Assembly: GCA_946807835.1 (NCBI GenBank)
Contig: OX327696.1
Location: 3,608,501-3,672,500 of the forward strand
Reading direction: 5' to 3'
Source: Ailanthus altissimus
Lineage: Eukaryota; Streptophyta; Magnoliopsida; Sapindales; Simaroubaceae
Length of the DNA stretch: 64,000 nucleotides
Below the pieces are notes generated by a model. It ran no database searches and had not been told where the DNA came from. It saw only the letters and a list, made by a program, of their open reading frames with translations. Shown here one piece after another: positions 12,608-22,857 of this stretch (its first letter is position 1; each line of letters begins with the position of its first letter). Both the position numbers and the translations under genes were made by a program.

Positions 12608-12895
12608 TATGACCAAACACACTATTTTTTACCCATTTTGCCCCTCACACAAAACATTTTGAAACTTCCTCTCTCTCTCTCAAAAAGAAAAACTATAAAA
12701 TTCACACAATCTATTCGAAAACTTCTAGATCAACTTCAAAACCACCATATTTTGAAGATTAGAAATTAAAGATCTAATTGTGGAGTTACAAAAATTTTAA
12801 AATAGACAAAAATTAGTCAGCTTTGAATTTAATGTTATTTTGTTGTATTTTTGTTATTATATTAATATAAATGTTTATATTTAAGAATGTGAAAT
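12608..12895. repeat. Direct repeat right of Copia-A
   Basis: This is the second copy of the 1776-2055 segment, in the same orientation. It begins after a short internal duplication (ACACACTATTTT twice, 12589-12640). The family is unknown. Confidence 0.6.
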
Positions 12896-13680
12896 AATTG
12901 TTGAAAATGGTTGTAAATTATTGTAAATAGTCACTTTTTGCCAAAAGTTGCATCTCGCCAATGGAGCACGTGCCAATGCGTGTAAATACCATAGTCAATT
13001 ATTGTAAATACCACACGCTACGCATTATTGCCAAGCCCTACCACGTGGTGCCACCTATGGCAATTTATTCATTTTTATTTCTTGCTATTATTAAAATTTT
13101 ATTTTGTTTATTAAATTTATGTAATTGTTTATTTGTAAATTTTATTTAACTAATTATTAAATTTTATTTTTTAATTTTTTAATTAATTTTATTTAAATTT
13201 TATTTTTTTGAATTTTATATAATTGTTTAATATAATAGGTACATAAATAATTTTTTATTTACTTATGGAATTGTTATTTAACATGTAGGTAAATATTTGT
13301 GATTAATTGGTTAAATTTATTTTATTATCTACTCATGCATTAATAATTATTTTATTTTCAGGAAGCAAATAATCTCTAAATAATATATAATTTCACAAAA
13401 TAAATTTTATCGATTGTCGATCACTACTTGTTCTAAAGTTGTGAGCTATAAACTCTATCAAGAAGAGGTTGACAGAAAGACAACAGAATTATCTAAAACT
13501 ATATGGTTTGACCATTTTCTAGATGTACATAATATTTTATTCTCAGGTATATTAATATATAAGATTTTATTAAGACAAATATACACCAACAATTTATATG
13601 AACAATTATTATTTTTTGTATGCTAAAGGCGAATTTTCATTCTCTCATTTAGAAAATCATGAGTCATTTATGTAAAATTT
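12896..13680. other. AT-rich intergenic DNA, nothing recognised
   Basis: A moderately GC-rich patch at 12955-13060 contains GCACGTGCC and CCACGTGGTG G-box-like palindromes. The rest is AT-rich. Short open frames here (12961-13149, 13414-13626) have no recognisable protein character. Confidence 0.5.
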
Positions 13681-13681
13681 T

Positions 13682-14833
13682 GGGGTGCTTGACTAATTTA
13701 GTCATTTATGTAAATTTTTAATTTTTGTAGCCAAAGAATTTAAAAATTGATAAAAATGCCTTTCACTATTTCAACAGTACTCGCAACAATAAACAGATCT
13801 GCTACAGTGAATTTTTTATTATTTTACATTTTTATTTTATTTTATTATGTATGACATAATTAATTTATATAATTTATTTAAAATTATATTTATATTTATC
13901 AAATTGAAAATTATTTGTTTATTAATTTATTCGTATTACTACAAAATTCAAATAAATAATATAATTATTTAATGTAGTTAAATTAAACTAAATAAATAAT
14001 ATAATTAAAAATAATAATTTTCATAAACAAATATAAACTTAATTTGTTTTTTTATTAAAATTATATTTATTTATTTATTGATAATTAAATAAAAGAAATA
14101 TATTTAATTTTTAAATAAATAATATAAATTAATCATGCCATACATAATAAAATAAACTTATAAATAATAAAAATAAATTAAAAATATTGAGGGTATCATC
14201 GAAATATCATCACACTAAGTTATTTGATTCGATGGCACTATGCTATTATAGGAGCGTGATGGAATGTCACACTAACACAATAGCATGATAAAAAATATTG
14301 TGCCCATATTGAGGGGGACAATCTCACCCATCCTCTTTTTTTATAATTTTCATAATTTGACTTATATTTTTATATTCTTATTTATTTTATTTTATGTTAT
14401 TTATAATAAATATTTTATTTTTATTTATAATTGAATAAATAAATGTTATTTCTTTATTTTTAACATTTTTTTATTATGGGTAGTATAATTAATTTATATC
14501 ATTTATTAAAAATTATATTTATTTTTGCATAAATTTAAGTTTGTATATTTTTATTAATATTATATTTATTTTATTTAATTAGATTAAATAACTTATATAA
14601 ATTAATCATGTGTCCATAATAAATTAAAACTATAAATGAACTAGTTAAAATATAAAACAAAAAATAAATAAATAAATAAAAGTTACTATAATGATACTGT
14701 TTACTTTAGCTGGTATTATTCACTATAGTGGATGCCGTTAAAATAGTGAAAGATTATTTTATCAATTAATTAAGTCTTTTGTTAAAAAAGTTAAAAACTT
14801 TTATAGGTGGCTAAATTAATTAAGTACTCTAAT
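13682..14833. mobile_element. Fold-back / MITE-like element
   Basis: Terminal inverted repeats of about 40 bases are visible. GTGCTTGACTAATTTAG at the left pairs imperfectly with the complement of CTAAATTAATTAAGTACT at the right. The next internal blocks also mirror each other: ACAGTACTCGC and CTACAGTGAA on the left, ATACTGTTTACT and CACTATAGTGG on the right. The interior is nearly pure A/T and holds two palindromic cores (about 13820-14190 and 14335-14660). There is no coding capacity. The target duplication is unclear and the superfamily is not assigned. Confidence 0.5.
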
Positions 14834-15100
14834 ATTATGTGTATTTATGAAAATATCTCAAGTCTAAGATAGTGTTTCCTATTTCTGTAAGGGGTTTTAA
14901 TTCTCCCATTAATTTAAAGATGTGTAAATATTAAGTGATTTATAGTGTTATATAATGAATATTTAATGGATTAATATATGTAACAGCTGGCAAATGTACC
15001 AATAGCCTCATTTACTTAAATAAAACCAAAAAGAAAAAAAAGTTATCGAATACCAACTTAAACAGGTCCAAAAGTTTTTTTTAAAATTTATATTTATTAT
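14834..15100. other. Intergenic DNA, nothing recognised
   Basis: Short AT-rich spacer between the fold-back element and the next repeat; no feature seen. Confidence 0.5.
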
Positions 15101-15872
15101 TAGAAAGATAGAATTACAACTCATTAACGTAATATAAAATTATTTGTATGTACCGAATATAAAATATAACAGATTCTTATATATAGAAGTGAAATATAAA
15201 ATATATCAGGTTCTTTTTTTTATGTAGGAGTGAGAATCAAAATTACAATCTCACATATGAAAAATGTACTTTTAAATATTAAAAAATTGACTATTGAGAT
15301 AAATTTGTCTTATTTCATTAATCTTTATCAAAACATAATTTATATAAAATGATGGACTTAAATAAGACAATAAATTAAATGAAAAATACAATAAAAAAAC
15401 GAACATTTAATATTAAAAATACACAATATGCTTTCAAAAAATAAAAAGATACACAATAAATTAAAATATATACTTAAATCATGCTTAAGTTAGTAAATTT
15501 TCATTTTAGTTATTTTTATTATTCTTGTGTCAACTTTGAGAATCTCTATTATTCTTATCAAAATCATTCTATTAAAATAGAATTAACGGGTCCGTATGTT
15601 TACTTAATAAGCAAAATTCACTCAATCAGATGAAAACTATTCTTGTAATTTAAAATTTGAAAAATATTATGAATCATGAACAAATATTTAGTCCAAAATT
15701 TCCTTGTAATATAGCTACATATTTAAAAAATTTAGCAAATTTACTTTGTGCCTTTTGAATATATAAGAATTATCATGGTGCATTTTATTATTCAAACCTG
15801 ACGACAAATTTTATACACAAAGATTCTCCATTTAAAATGTACTGTAATATTTTTTTTTATAACATATATATA
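15101..15872. repeat. Interspersed repeat copy 2, left half
   Basis: It matches 105-500 in landmarks such as ATTAACGTAATA, CAGATTCTTATATA and AAAGATTCTCCATTT, but includes extra AT-rich sequence in the middle. It stops at the Copia-D 5' LTR. The missing continuation (CTTTCTAAAACGAGCTTA) resumes at about 30048, beyond Copia-D. Confidence 0.6.
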
Positions 15873-16545
15873 TATGAAATTGATGATTAAAAATTACGAA
15901 GAAAAAAATTTAGAGTCAAGCAAATGAAAAAAAGAATGTGGTGAAGGTGCAAAAATGTGAAGAGCAGGGAAACACAAGGCAAAAGATGAACGTTCTAGTG
16001 CTAGAAAGGAACGTGGTGAAGGTGCAAAAATATGAAGAGCAAAGAAACACAAGGGAAAAGACGAACGTTCTAGTACTAGAAAGCCAATGCCGCAGTGTCA
16101 ATTCCAGAATGCATGGTGACATGTCGATTACTCTAGAATGTGTGATGTTGTTGTGCCCAGAATCTGACGCCAAAATGCGAGCACCTGATTTTGCACCACC
16201 CCTATGTTAGTGTAATTTATCTTAAGTTTTAAATACTCTTAAGTTGTTTCAAACACCCTATATTATTTATACTCATATTAGGATTGACTTAGGATGTATG
16301 TACGCTATATAAATGTATTCCTTTTGGCCTTAAAACATAACCATCATCATTAGAAATTAATAGATCAATTGAAATCCCTAGAAAGAGAGAGTTATTTGTG
16401 ATTTTTGTAAGTGTTCTTTGGGAGTTCTTATTGCTTCAATAAATAAATAAAAGGTGTGGATCCTGATTTGCTAATGATGTAGGCAATTGCCAAACCACAT
16501 AAATTGTTATATGCTGTCTTCTTCATTAATTTCTTTATGCTCTTT
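15873..16545 (+). repeat. Copia-D 5' LTR
   Basis: It aligns with 29490-30045. Shared landmarks are TTTAGAGTCAAGCAAAT, GAAACACAAGGCAAA, ACTAGAAAGCCA, TTAGGATGTATGTA with the TATA-like GCTATATAAA, CTAGAGAAAGAGAGTT-type sequence, TTCAATAAA and GATGTAGGCAATT. The 5' terminus has decayed (TATGAAA here, TGTGAAA in the 3' copy). The 3' limit is approximate. Confidence 0.65.
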
Positions 16546-17090
16546 ATGACGTCAATCTGTGGAAGGTTAAACTTATGGCTTTGCTGGTAAGCTAAAGGTT
16601 AGATTCAGCATTTGAGAAGACTGTAGCTCTGTCTAGGGAAGAGAAAAATTATAAGACGTCTAATCATAATATAAAACACCCTATATTATTTATACTCATA
16701 TTAGGATTAGCTTAGGATGTATGTAGGCTATATAAATGTATTCCTTTTGACCTTAAAACATAACCATCATCATTAGAAATTAATAGATCAATTGAAATCC
16801 CTAGAAAGAGAGAGTTATTTGTAATTTTTGTAAGTGTTCTTTGGGAGTTCTTATTGCTTCAATAAATAAATAAAAGGCATGGATCTTGATCTACTAATGA
16901 TGTAGGTAATTGCCAAATCACATAAATTGTTATATGCTTTCTTCTTCATTAATTTCTTTACGCTCTTTATGACGTCAATCTGTGAAAGGTTAAACTTATG
17001 GCTTTGCTGGTAAGCTAAAGGTTAGATTCAGCCTTTGAGAAGACTGTAGCTCTGTCTAGGGAAGAGAAAAAGCATGAGACGTCTAATCTA
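16253..17090 (+). repeat. Tandem duplication of LTR end plus leader in Copia-D
   Basis: Unit 1 (about 16253-16675) and unit 2 (about 16676-17090) are nearly identical. Both run from ACACCCTATATTATTTATAC through the LTR 3' part to GACGTCTAATC. The duplication includes the putative TATA region and the end of the LTR, so the element had two start regions in a row. Confidence 0.75.
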
Positions 17091-17091
17091 A

Positions 17092-17276
17092 AATAGATAT
17101 AGATTCCATTCAAAAGAAGGTTCATAGCATAATCATTGTTTCATTGAACGATATGGTTTTGAGAGAATTTACTAAAGAGAAGACAATTATTGGTCTTTGA
17201 AAAAAGTTTGACAATCTTTATATGATGAAATCATTAATAAATCATTTGCATATAAATAAAAGGCTTTAATAGTTAT
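17092..17276 (+). pseudogene. Copia-D gag, N-terminal part
   Basis: The reading IIVSLNDMVLREFTKEKT, then KKFDNLYMMKSLINHL, matches the copia gag helix region (UBN2-type gag). The frame is cut by Gypsy-1 and resumes at 25920 with MSEGTSIIDHTDAFNKIIID, the expected next residues. Confidence 0.75.
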
Positions 17277-18830
17277 TGATGAGCACATAAAAATGTATAT
17301 TTATTAAGAGATTCAGTAACCATTTAATGTCACTAATTTTAGCATTTTCTTGTATTTTAGCTTGAAATAAAGTGTACTCTTTAAATTGTGGTTAATGAAT
17401 GTTCTTTGTACAGGTTTAGGTAAAATGGACATAACTCTCAATGTAGAAATCGAAATAAATAAATTCTTAAACCTGGTGTAGCATGACTCAATCTTACACA
17501 AACTTGAAGAATAGTGAAAAAACCAAATCCAACATGTTATGGGCCACAAATTGAGATACAATAGAATCAGCCTACAACTTCTGTCCAGCTTGACCCAACT
17601 CACGTATTTGGACTGCATCTCACAAAATACGTACTCAATTTGTATAATTATTAAAGATATAAAATATTGACTTAATTATCAACAACTCTTATGTTTATGA
17701 TAAAGCCCAAATCAGCCGTTATCATGGATTAAATTGCATTGCAAGTGGGTAAAATGGTTGTTGACCGAAATCTGATGTATCTTTGGAAATTTGCTCATAT
17801 CTCATTGGATACTCATCCAATTTGCATGAACTTGGTGCCTATGGAAATAAAAGACAAACTTCTACAACTTTTATGTCGGCCATATAGGTTAAATCGGTCA
17901 TTTACATTATCAAAAATGTGTTGTAACTGGACGAATGAGTTATTGGCATAACATTATTGAAGATTGATGTCATCAATGACATATTTCCATTCATTGCCTA
18001 TATAAGGAGACTCTTAGGACGTTTTCAACAGGAGATAATTCTCTCTTCTTTTTTTCTCATTAACATGTATTGCAATTTAGGCTAGAGTTCTTGGCAAGGC
18101 TAAGAGATGAACTTTTATGTGTAATAAATCTACTTCTATGCTTTAATTTGTTGTCAAGAGCTACAAATGTTTGTAAGTTTGGTTTTGATTAAACTTTTAT
18201 CTATTTTATTTTCTATAATCCAGAGGTTATAATTCTCATGTCTCATATATATTCAGTCATACTTTTTTTATGTGATTCTTGTTGAATTATAATTGTTACT
18301 GGTTACATTGTTTTATATGTTAATCTTTTACTGCAGTATTGTCAAATTGATATATTGTCGATCTTGGATAACATGTAAGAGCAATAAATGTTTGATATTC
18401 AAGTTGATCTTTTACTGCAATATTGTCAAAATGATATATTGTCGATCTTAAATAACTTGTATAAATGAACATTATGTGTATTAATCCTTGCAAAGAGTTT
18501 AATTACATCAAATACATGTGTTATCAAATGTGCTATATTTTACATATCTTCCGATTGATTGTTTGGGATGTGAACTTTCAATTGAGTTATAAACATTGAA
18601 TCAAAGTGTAGAGTAGATTTATAAAGCATAATTGTGATTCTCAAAGCCTTACTTAAATTATCATAAGATATTTTCTTCAATTCATAGACAATTCCATCTC
18701 ATCAATTAATTTTATCCTTTGCTACCTCTTTAATATTTTACTTTACCAACCTATTTTGCTAAGAACTTCCTCGTGGGATTGACACCTCAATCTATACTGG
18801 AATAGCCGCGTTATATTTTGAGCGTAAACA
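17277..18830 (+). repeat. Gypsy-1 5' LTR
   Basis: Starts TGATGAGCAC at 17277 and ends GCGTAAACA at 18830. The same LTR family appears at 24360-25914, 48069-49616, 52371-52862 (partial), 55983-57458 and 58129-59706. The internal pair of ACTGCAATATTGTCAAA-type repeats at 18330-18450 is conserved in every copy. Confidence 0.95.
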
Positions 18831-18835
18831 AAATT

Positions 18836-18852
18836 TGGTGCCGTTGCCAGGG
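18836..18852 (+). promoter_or_regulatory. Gypsy-1 primer-binding site (tRNA-Asp type)
   Basis: TGGTGCCGTTGCCAGGG lies 5 bases after the LTR. It is complementary, with two mismatches, to the 3' end of plant tRNA-Asp (consensus TGGCGCCGTTGCCGGGG). This primer is typical of Athila elements. Confidence 0.85.
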
Positions 18853-19440
18853 AGGCACACTAAGTGAAAGTTGGTTGCCATTATAAATACCAAAGTGGTA
18901 ACTTTGTACATTTTCTTTTCTTTGTAAAATATTAGGTTTATTTTCTTGTAATTCATTTTATTGTTCATGGTTGGTTCTATCACCTAATTTATTTTATTTT
19001 CTTTAGTTAATATGTTATTATTTATATTATTTTAATGGCTAGTTTTACTGCCTAACTTAATTCATTTTCTTTTATTTATTTATCGCACTTTATTTTTTTA
19101 TTGCATTTTTTTTATTTTAATAGCTGGTTCTACCACCTAACTTAATTTATTTGTATTTATTTATTGCACTTTAGATTATTTATTATACTTTATTTATTTA
19201 TTGCACTTTATTTTCTTTTATTTATTTATTGCACTTTATTTATTGTACTTTATTTTTATGTTCTTTTGTTTAATTATTGTACTTTATTTTATTTAGTTAA
19301 TATGTTATATTTGTATTTATTTTAATGGTCTTCCACCTAACTCATTTTTATTTTTTGTTGTATTTTATTTCACTTCTTAATTTTTCTTGAGCATTTATTT
19401 CATTTAAAAAAAAGAGTAAAAAAAAAAATTGTTAGGATGT
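18853..19440 (+). repeat. Gypsy-1 leader with tandem TTTATTTATTGCACTTTA-type repeats
   Basis: Two interleaved motifs recur: TTTATTTATTGCACTTTA (many times, 19070-19290) and a block of the form TTTTAATGGCTGGTTCTACC followed by ACCTAACTTAATT (about 18965, 19030, 19118, 19320). The same pair recurs in the Gypsy-2 leader (47225-48000). The repeats lie in the untranslated leader between primer site and gag. Confidence 0.75.
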
Positions 19441-19557
19441 ATGCATTGACTTAGAAACAAACGAGGGAGATTTGTAATAGAAGTAGAACTAAAATCACCA
19501 CCACAATTTGTAAGGGAAGAGAATTCACCATCTAGTTCATCTTGTAATTCTAACACA

Positions 19558-21170
19558 ATGAGCTAACACGAAGAAAACCCTGTTAGGACTCTAAAAGATT
19601 ACTTACATCCAACTCGCACAGCCACATCATCATGCATTATATTTTCACCTAACACACTACATTCGGATTTTAAACCTGAAATGATACAACTTATGCCCAC
19701 TTTTCATGGTCTAGATAGTGAAAAATCTTATGTACATGTTAGGGAATTTGAAGAGGTAATTGCCACCTTCCATAGCCAACCTGAAGCCATAAACACTGTT
19801 AGGCTTAAATTTTATCCTTTTTCTTTGAAAGACAAAGTAAAGAGTTGGCTATACTCTTCGAGGCCGAGGTCTATAGGAACTTGGGCAGAAATGACCCAAG
19901 CATTTTTCAATAAATACTTCCCACAACACAAAACTAATGGCCTAAAAAGACAAATTTCTTTCTTCTCCCAAAAAGACTGTGAAACCTTATATTAAGCATG
20001 GGAAAGGTTTAAAGAATTGGTAAATCTATGCCCTCACCATGGGTATGAAAATTAGCGCTTGGTTAGTTATTTCTATGAGGGACTCACAATTAGAGAGCAT
20101 CAATTTGTTGAGATGATGTGTAATGGGGAGTTCCTTCACAAAGATCCCGAGGAAGCTATAGAATTCCTTAATGACTTAGGCGAAAAAGTCCATACATGGA
20201 CTGGACCTAGCATTACTAAAAGCACACATAGGTCACGACCCAGTGGAGTTTTCCATTTTAAGGAAGAGGATAGCCTCAAAGCCCAATTAGAGGTCTTAAT
20301 TAGGGAGTTAGAGGCCTTGAAAACCAAAGATAAAAGGGTCACCCACACAGTTGCTAGGATTGAGTCACACGATGTCTGTTTTTTTTTGTAGAGGAGCAGA
20401 ACACTTAGCTCAGGATTGCCCCACCTATAGTGAGATGAGAGGGATATATGAGGAACAATGTAATGCCGTAGGGATGTACAAGAAGTCTTATTCACCTTAC
20501 TCTGAAACCTATAATTCTAGCTAGAGAAACCACCCAAACTTCAGTTGGAAATCTGACCAACAACCATTGGAAACAAGAATAACAAGCACCCAAGTCTTAT
20601 GTTGCACCTCAATATAATACACGACCAGTCAGGAGTCCTTTAGAGGATACATTACAAGCATTTATGGAGGCACAAAGTAAGACTAACAAAAAATATGAAG
20701 CAGTTCTTGCGCAGGTGATAGACGAAAATAAGGAAATCAAGAGTCAAATCACAAAGCTGACCAGTGCTTTAACTGTACAAGAGCGAGGTAAGTTTCCATC
20801 TTAACCTCAATCCAATCCAAAAGGACAATTCATGGCACAAGCTTCTACTTTTAATGCTCAAAATCTCAAAGAAGTTAATGCCATTACTACTCGAAGTGGT
20901 AAGATTGCAAGTGAGCCTACTTCTGAAACTAACACATCTACGAGTAGTAAAGATGCTCCCATTGAAAAAGAGGCCACAATGAAAAAAGAGCCCGAAAATA
21001 AGTTTTCAATCCCAGTGCCTTTTCCTCAAGCTCTTCGACCGGTTGGGAAAAGTTCAGAAATTCAAGGTGAGATTTTGGAACATTTGAAACAAGTTAAGAT
21101 TAATCTTCCCTTGTTGCATTTGATTAAGTAGGTTCCAAATTATACCAAATTCATCAAAGATCTATGCACT
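19558..21170 (+). pseudogene. Gypsy-1 gag
   Basis: The ATG at 19558 is chosen because the Gypsy-2 copy begins at the same place (47090). Here codon 3 is already a stop. The retrotransposon gag domain is clear: FKPEMIQLMPTFHGLDSEK, then KLKFYPFSLKDKVKSWLYS and FNKYFPQHKTNGLKRQISFF. The nucleocapsid zinc knuckle near 20380 is damaged by a T-run frameshift (the downstream half CRGAEHLAQDC remains). A frame change occurs before the C-terminal part at 20832-21131 (NAITTRSGK). Gag would form the virus-like particle. At least four stops or frameshifts make it non-functional. Confidence 0.85.
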
Positions 21171-21300
21171 ATAAAAGAACACCATGTCAAGAAAACTGCA
21201 TTTTTGGCAGAACAGGATAAAGGGATTCGATTTTGGAAACCAGGCATTAAAGAGCTGCCACGAGAGAGGGAGAAATAAAAACCATCAAAACTTGAGACAC
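21171..21300 (+). pseudogene. Protease stub and deletion scar in Gypsy-1
   Basis: After the gag end, coding runs to HHVKKTAFLAEQ, just before the protease active site. It then jumps to a 85-base piece (about 21216-21298) matching the spacer downstream of protease in Gypsy-2 (rc of about 44730-44815, including TGCCACGAGAGAG), then jumps again to the integrase core. Two separate deletions therefore removed protease, RT, RNase H and the integrase N-terminus. Confidence 0.75.
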
Positions 21301-21743
21301 CACGTGTCATCATTAGTGACCAAGGAACACATTTCTGTAACTGTTCTTTTAAAGTTTTGAGTGTTGCAGGTATCCAGAGAAAGTTACAATTGTCAGAAAT
21401 AGAAAAGCTATGAAATGACGCATATGATAACTCTAGAATTTACAAAGCTAAAATGAAAGTAGCTCATGATAAACAGATCTTAAGGAAACACTTTGAGCCA
21501 AATCAACAGGTCTATCTTTATGATTCTCGATTGCATTTACACCTTGAAAAGTTAAGATCTCGATGGATTGGTCCATTTATGGTAAGGCAGATTTTTCCTA
21601 ATGGTGCTATCGAAATAGAGGACCCCACTGATGGACAAACTTTCAAAGTGAATGGACAGCGGCTGAAAAGCTATGTGAAAAAGGTAGACCACTCTATGTA
21701 CTTAGGCGAGATCCCTCTTGTGGATCCTGTCTATCATGCTTAA
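21301..21743 (+). pseudogene. Gypsy-1 integrase C-terminal part
   Basis: It opens with VIISDQGTHFCNCSF, which carries the second catalytic Asp, and then skips the catalytic Glu region. The C-terminal part (21453-21743) is intact: KVAHDKQILRKHFEPNQQVY, LEKLRSRWIGPF, then FKVNGQRLKSY and a stop at 21741. Similar C-terminal tails occur in Gypsy-2 (39099-39311) and Gypsy-3 (52866-52938). Without the first Asp and the Glu it cannot be active. Confidence 0.85.
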
Positions 21744-21979
21744 TCAGGTTTTATCTATCTATACCATATTTTATATTTTGCCTATAGTTTATTTTTTGAC
21801 TTTTTATTATTGCTTTTATTTTCTTTCACATTTTATTTTACTTTATTTTCTTCTTTTTATTTTTTCTTCAGTATGATTTTATTTTTCGGTCAAGTGGCAG
21901 ATACGGTACTTCGTGACTATTAAAGTCAATTTCTCAATTCCCTAAAAACTGTGCATTCATCTCTTTTCTTTCTTTCAAA

Positions 21980-22594
21980 ATGGATTGCATTCTTGCCAAC
22001 TTTAAAAAATGTTTTCCTTCATTGCCTTAAAATGCTCTACTTAAGATTTACAAAGCGCGGTGTGAAAGACTAAGGCTATTGATGTTGGGTAATATCCCTG
22101 TGGATCTTCATTGGTTAATTAAAGCCAATGTTCGATTATCTAGTGAATCTATAAAAGATTTTGTTTCTTATATGCCTGGTCTTGGAAAAATCTCTTATGC
22201 CAAAAGGTGACAAGCAAAGAGGTTACAAGTCTGTCATAAATGTGCTCGATGGAATTGTAACCGGAGTTGTTCTTTAGGATTTGCATCTAGAAATTAAGAA
22301 GAAAAAATTCAGTTCATTAAAGATGGACTGAGTAAGGAGTCTTTGGATGATATCCTATTGACTCTTGAGACGCATCCCTGTAGGCTCGTGTAATGTGAAC
22401 TTCTCAATTTATGGAACAAATTTAAAAATGAACATCAGCGGTATAATCTCGAGAATCTGACTCTAATAGACCCTATTTGCCAATTTATAAGAAAATTGGA
22501 TGGGAAGCCTATCCCCGACCCATAGAGGACGTTTAAGCCATTACTGGACGAAAAACCAGAGGAAGATATGAGCCACAATCACAACTACTTGTAA
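21980..22594 (+). pseudogene. ORF-X, unidentified element-borne gene, copy 1
   Basis: A continuous 205-codon frame from the ATG at 21980 to TAA at 22592-22594, broken only by five in-frame stops. No domain is recognised. Visible features are a basic N-terminal half (YKARCERLRLLML), a WLIKANVRLS stretch, a cysteine cluster C-x2-C-x4-C-x3-C (CHKCARWNCNRSC, residues about 94-106), an acidic helix (FIKDGLSKESLDDILLTLET) and the ending HNHNYL. The same gene follows integrase in Gypsy-2 (38234-38853) and Gypsy-3 (53132-53708). The cluster could bind zinc or nucleic acid; this is inference. It occupies the position where Athila elements keep an env-like ORF, but shows no signal peptide or membrane segment. 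Confidence 0.75.
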
Positions 22595-22857
22595 ATATAT
22601 GTGTTTTAAATTCAAATTTTTATTTTGTTTTGTTTTATTTTATGAATAGTAGGGCTACTCATGAAGATGTCTTAAATTCAAATCTTTTTGTTCAATAATG
22701 CATGTGGGTCATTATGTATTAAATTTTTGTGTTTTATTTTTAACTTTCTTCTGATAAACTGTTGGGTTACCACAATCATTGTTATCATTTGGTACTCTAT
22801 AAATACAACACCTCATTTTCTTCATTTTCATATATTAAGATAAAGGTGAGTGTAGAC
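22595..22857 (+). promoter_or_regulatory. ORF-X to LOG spacer with TATA motif
   Basis: The spacer contains CTCTATAAATACAACACC, with TATAAATA at 22798-22805, about 53 bases before the LOG ATG and followed by a pyrimidine-rich stretch (CCTCATTTTCTTCATTTTC). Equivalent TATA motifs sit at 38071-38077 (Gypsy-2) and 53890-53897 (Gypsy-3). It may be an internal promoter for LOG. Confidence 0.4.

Noticed and set aside
12961..13626. Small open frames between Copia-A and the fold-back element as genes
   Set aside because: No start context, no domain, and AT-rich hydrophobic translation typical of chance.
15916..16210. Overlapping open frames on both strands in the first Copia-D LTR
   Set aside because: They arise from a short internal duplication (GGTGAAGGTGCAAAAAT twice) and are not conserved in the 3' LTR.
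21980..22594. ORF-X as a retroviral envelope (env) gene
   Set aside because: The position fits, but there is no signal peptide, no membrane-spanning segment and no glycoprotein-like cysteine pattern; left as unknown.
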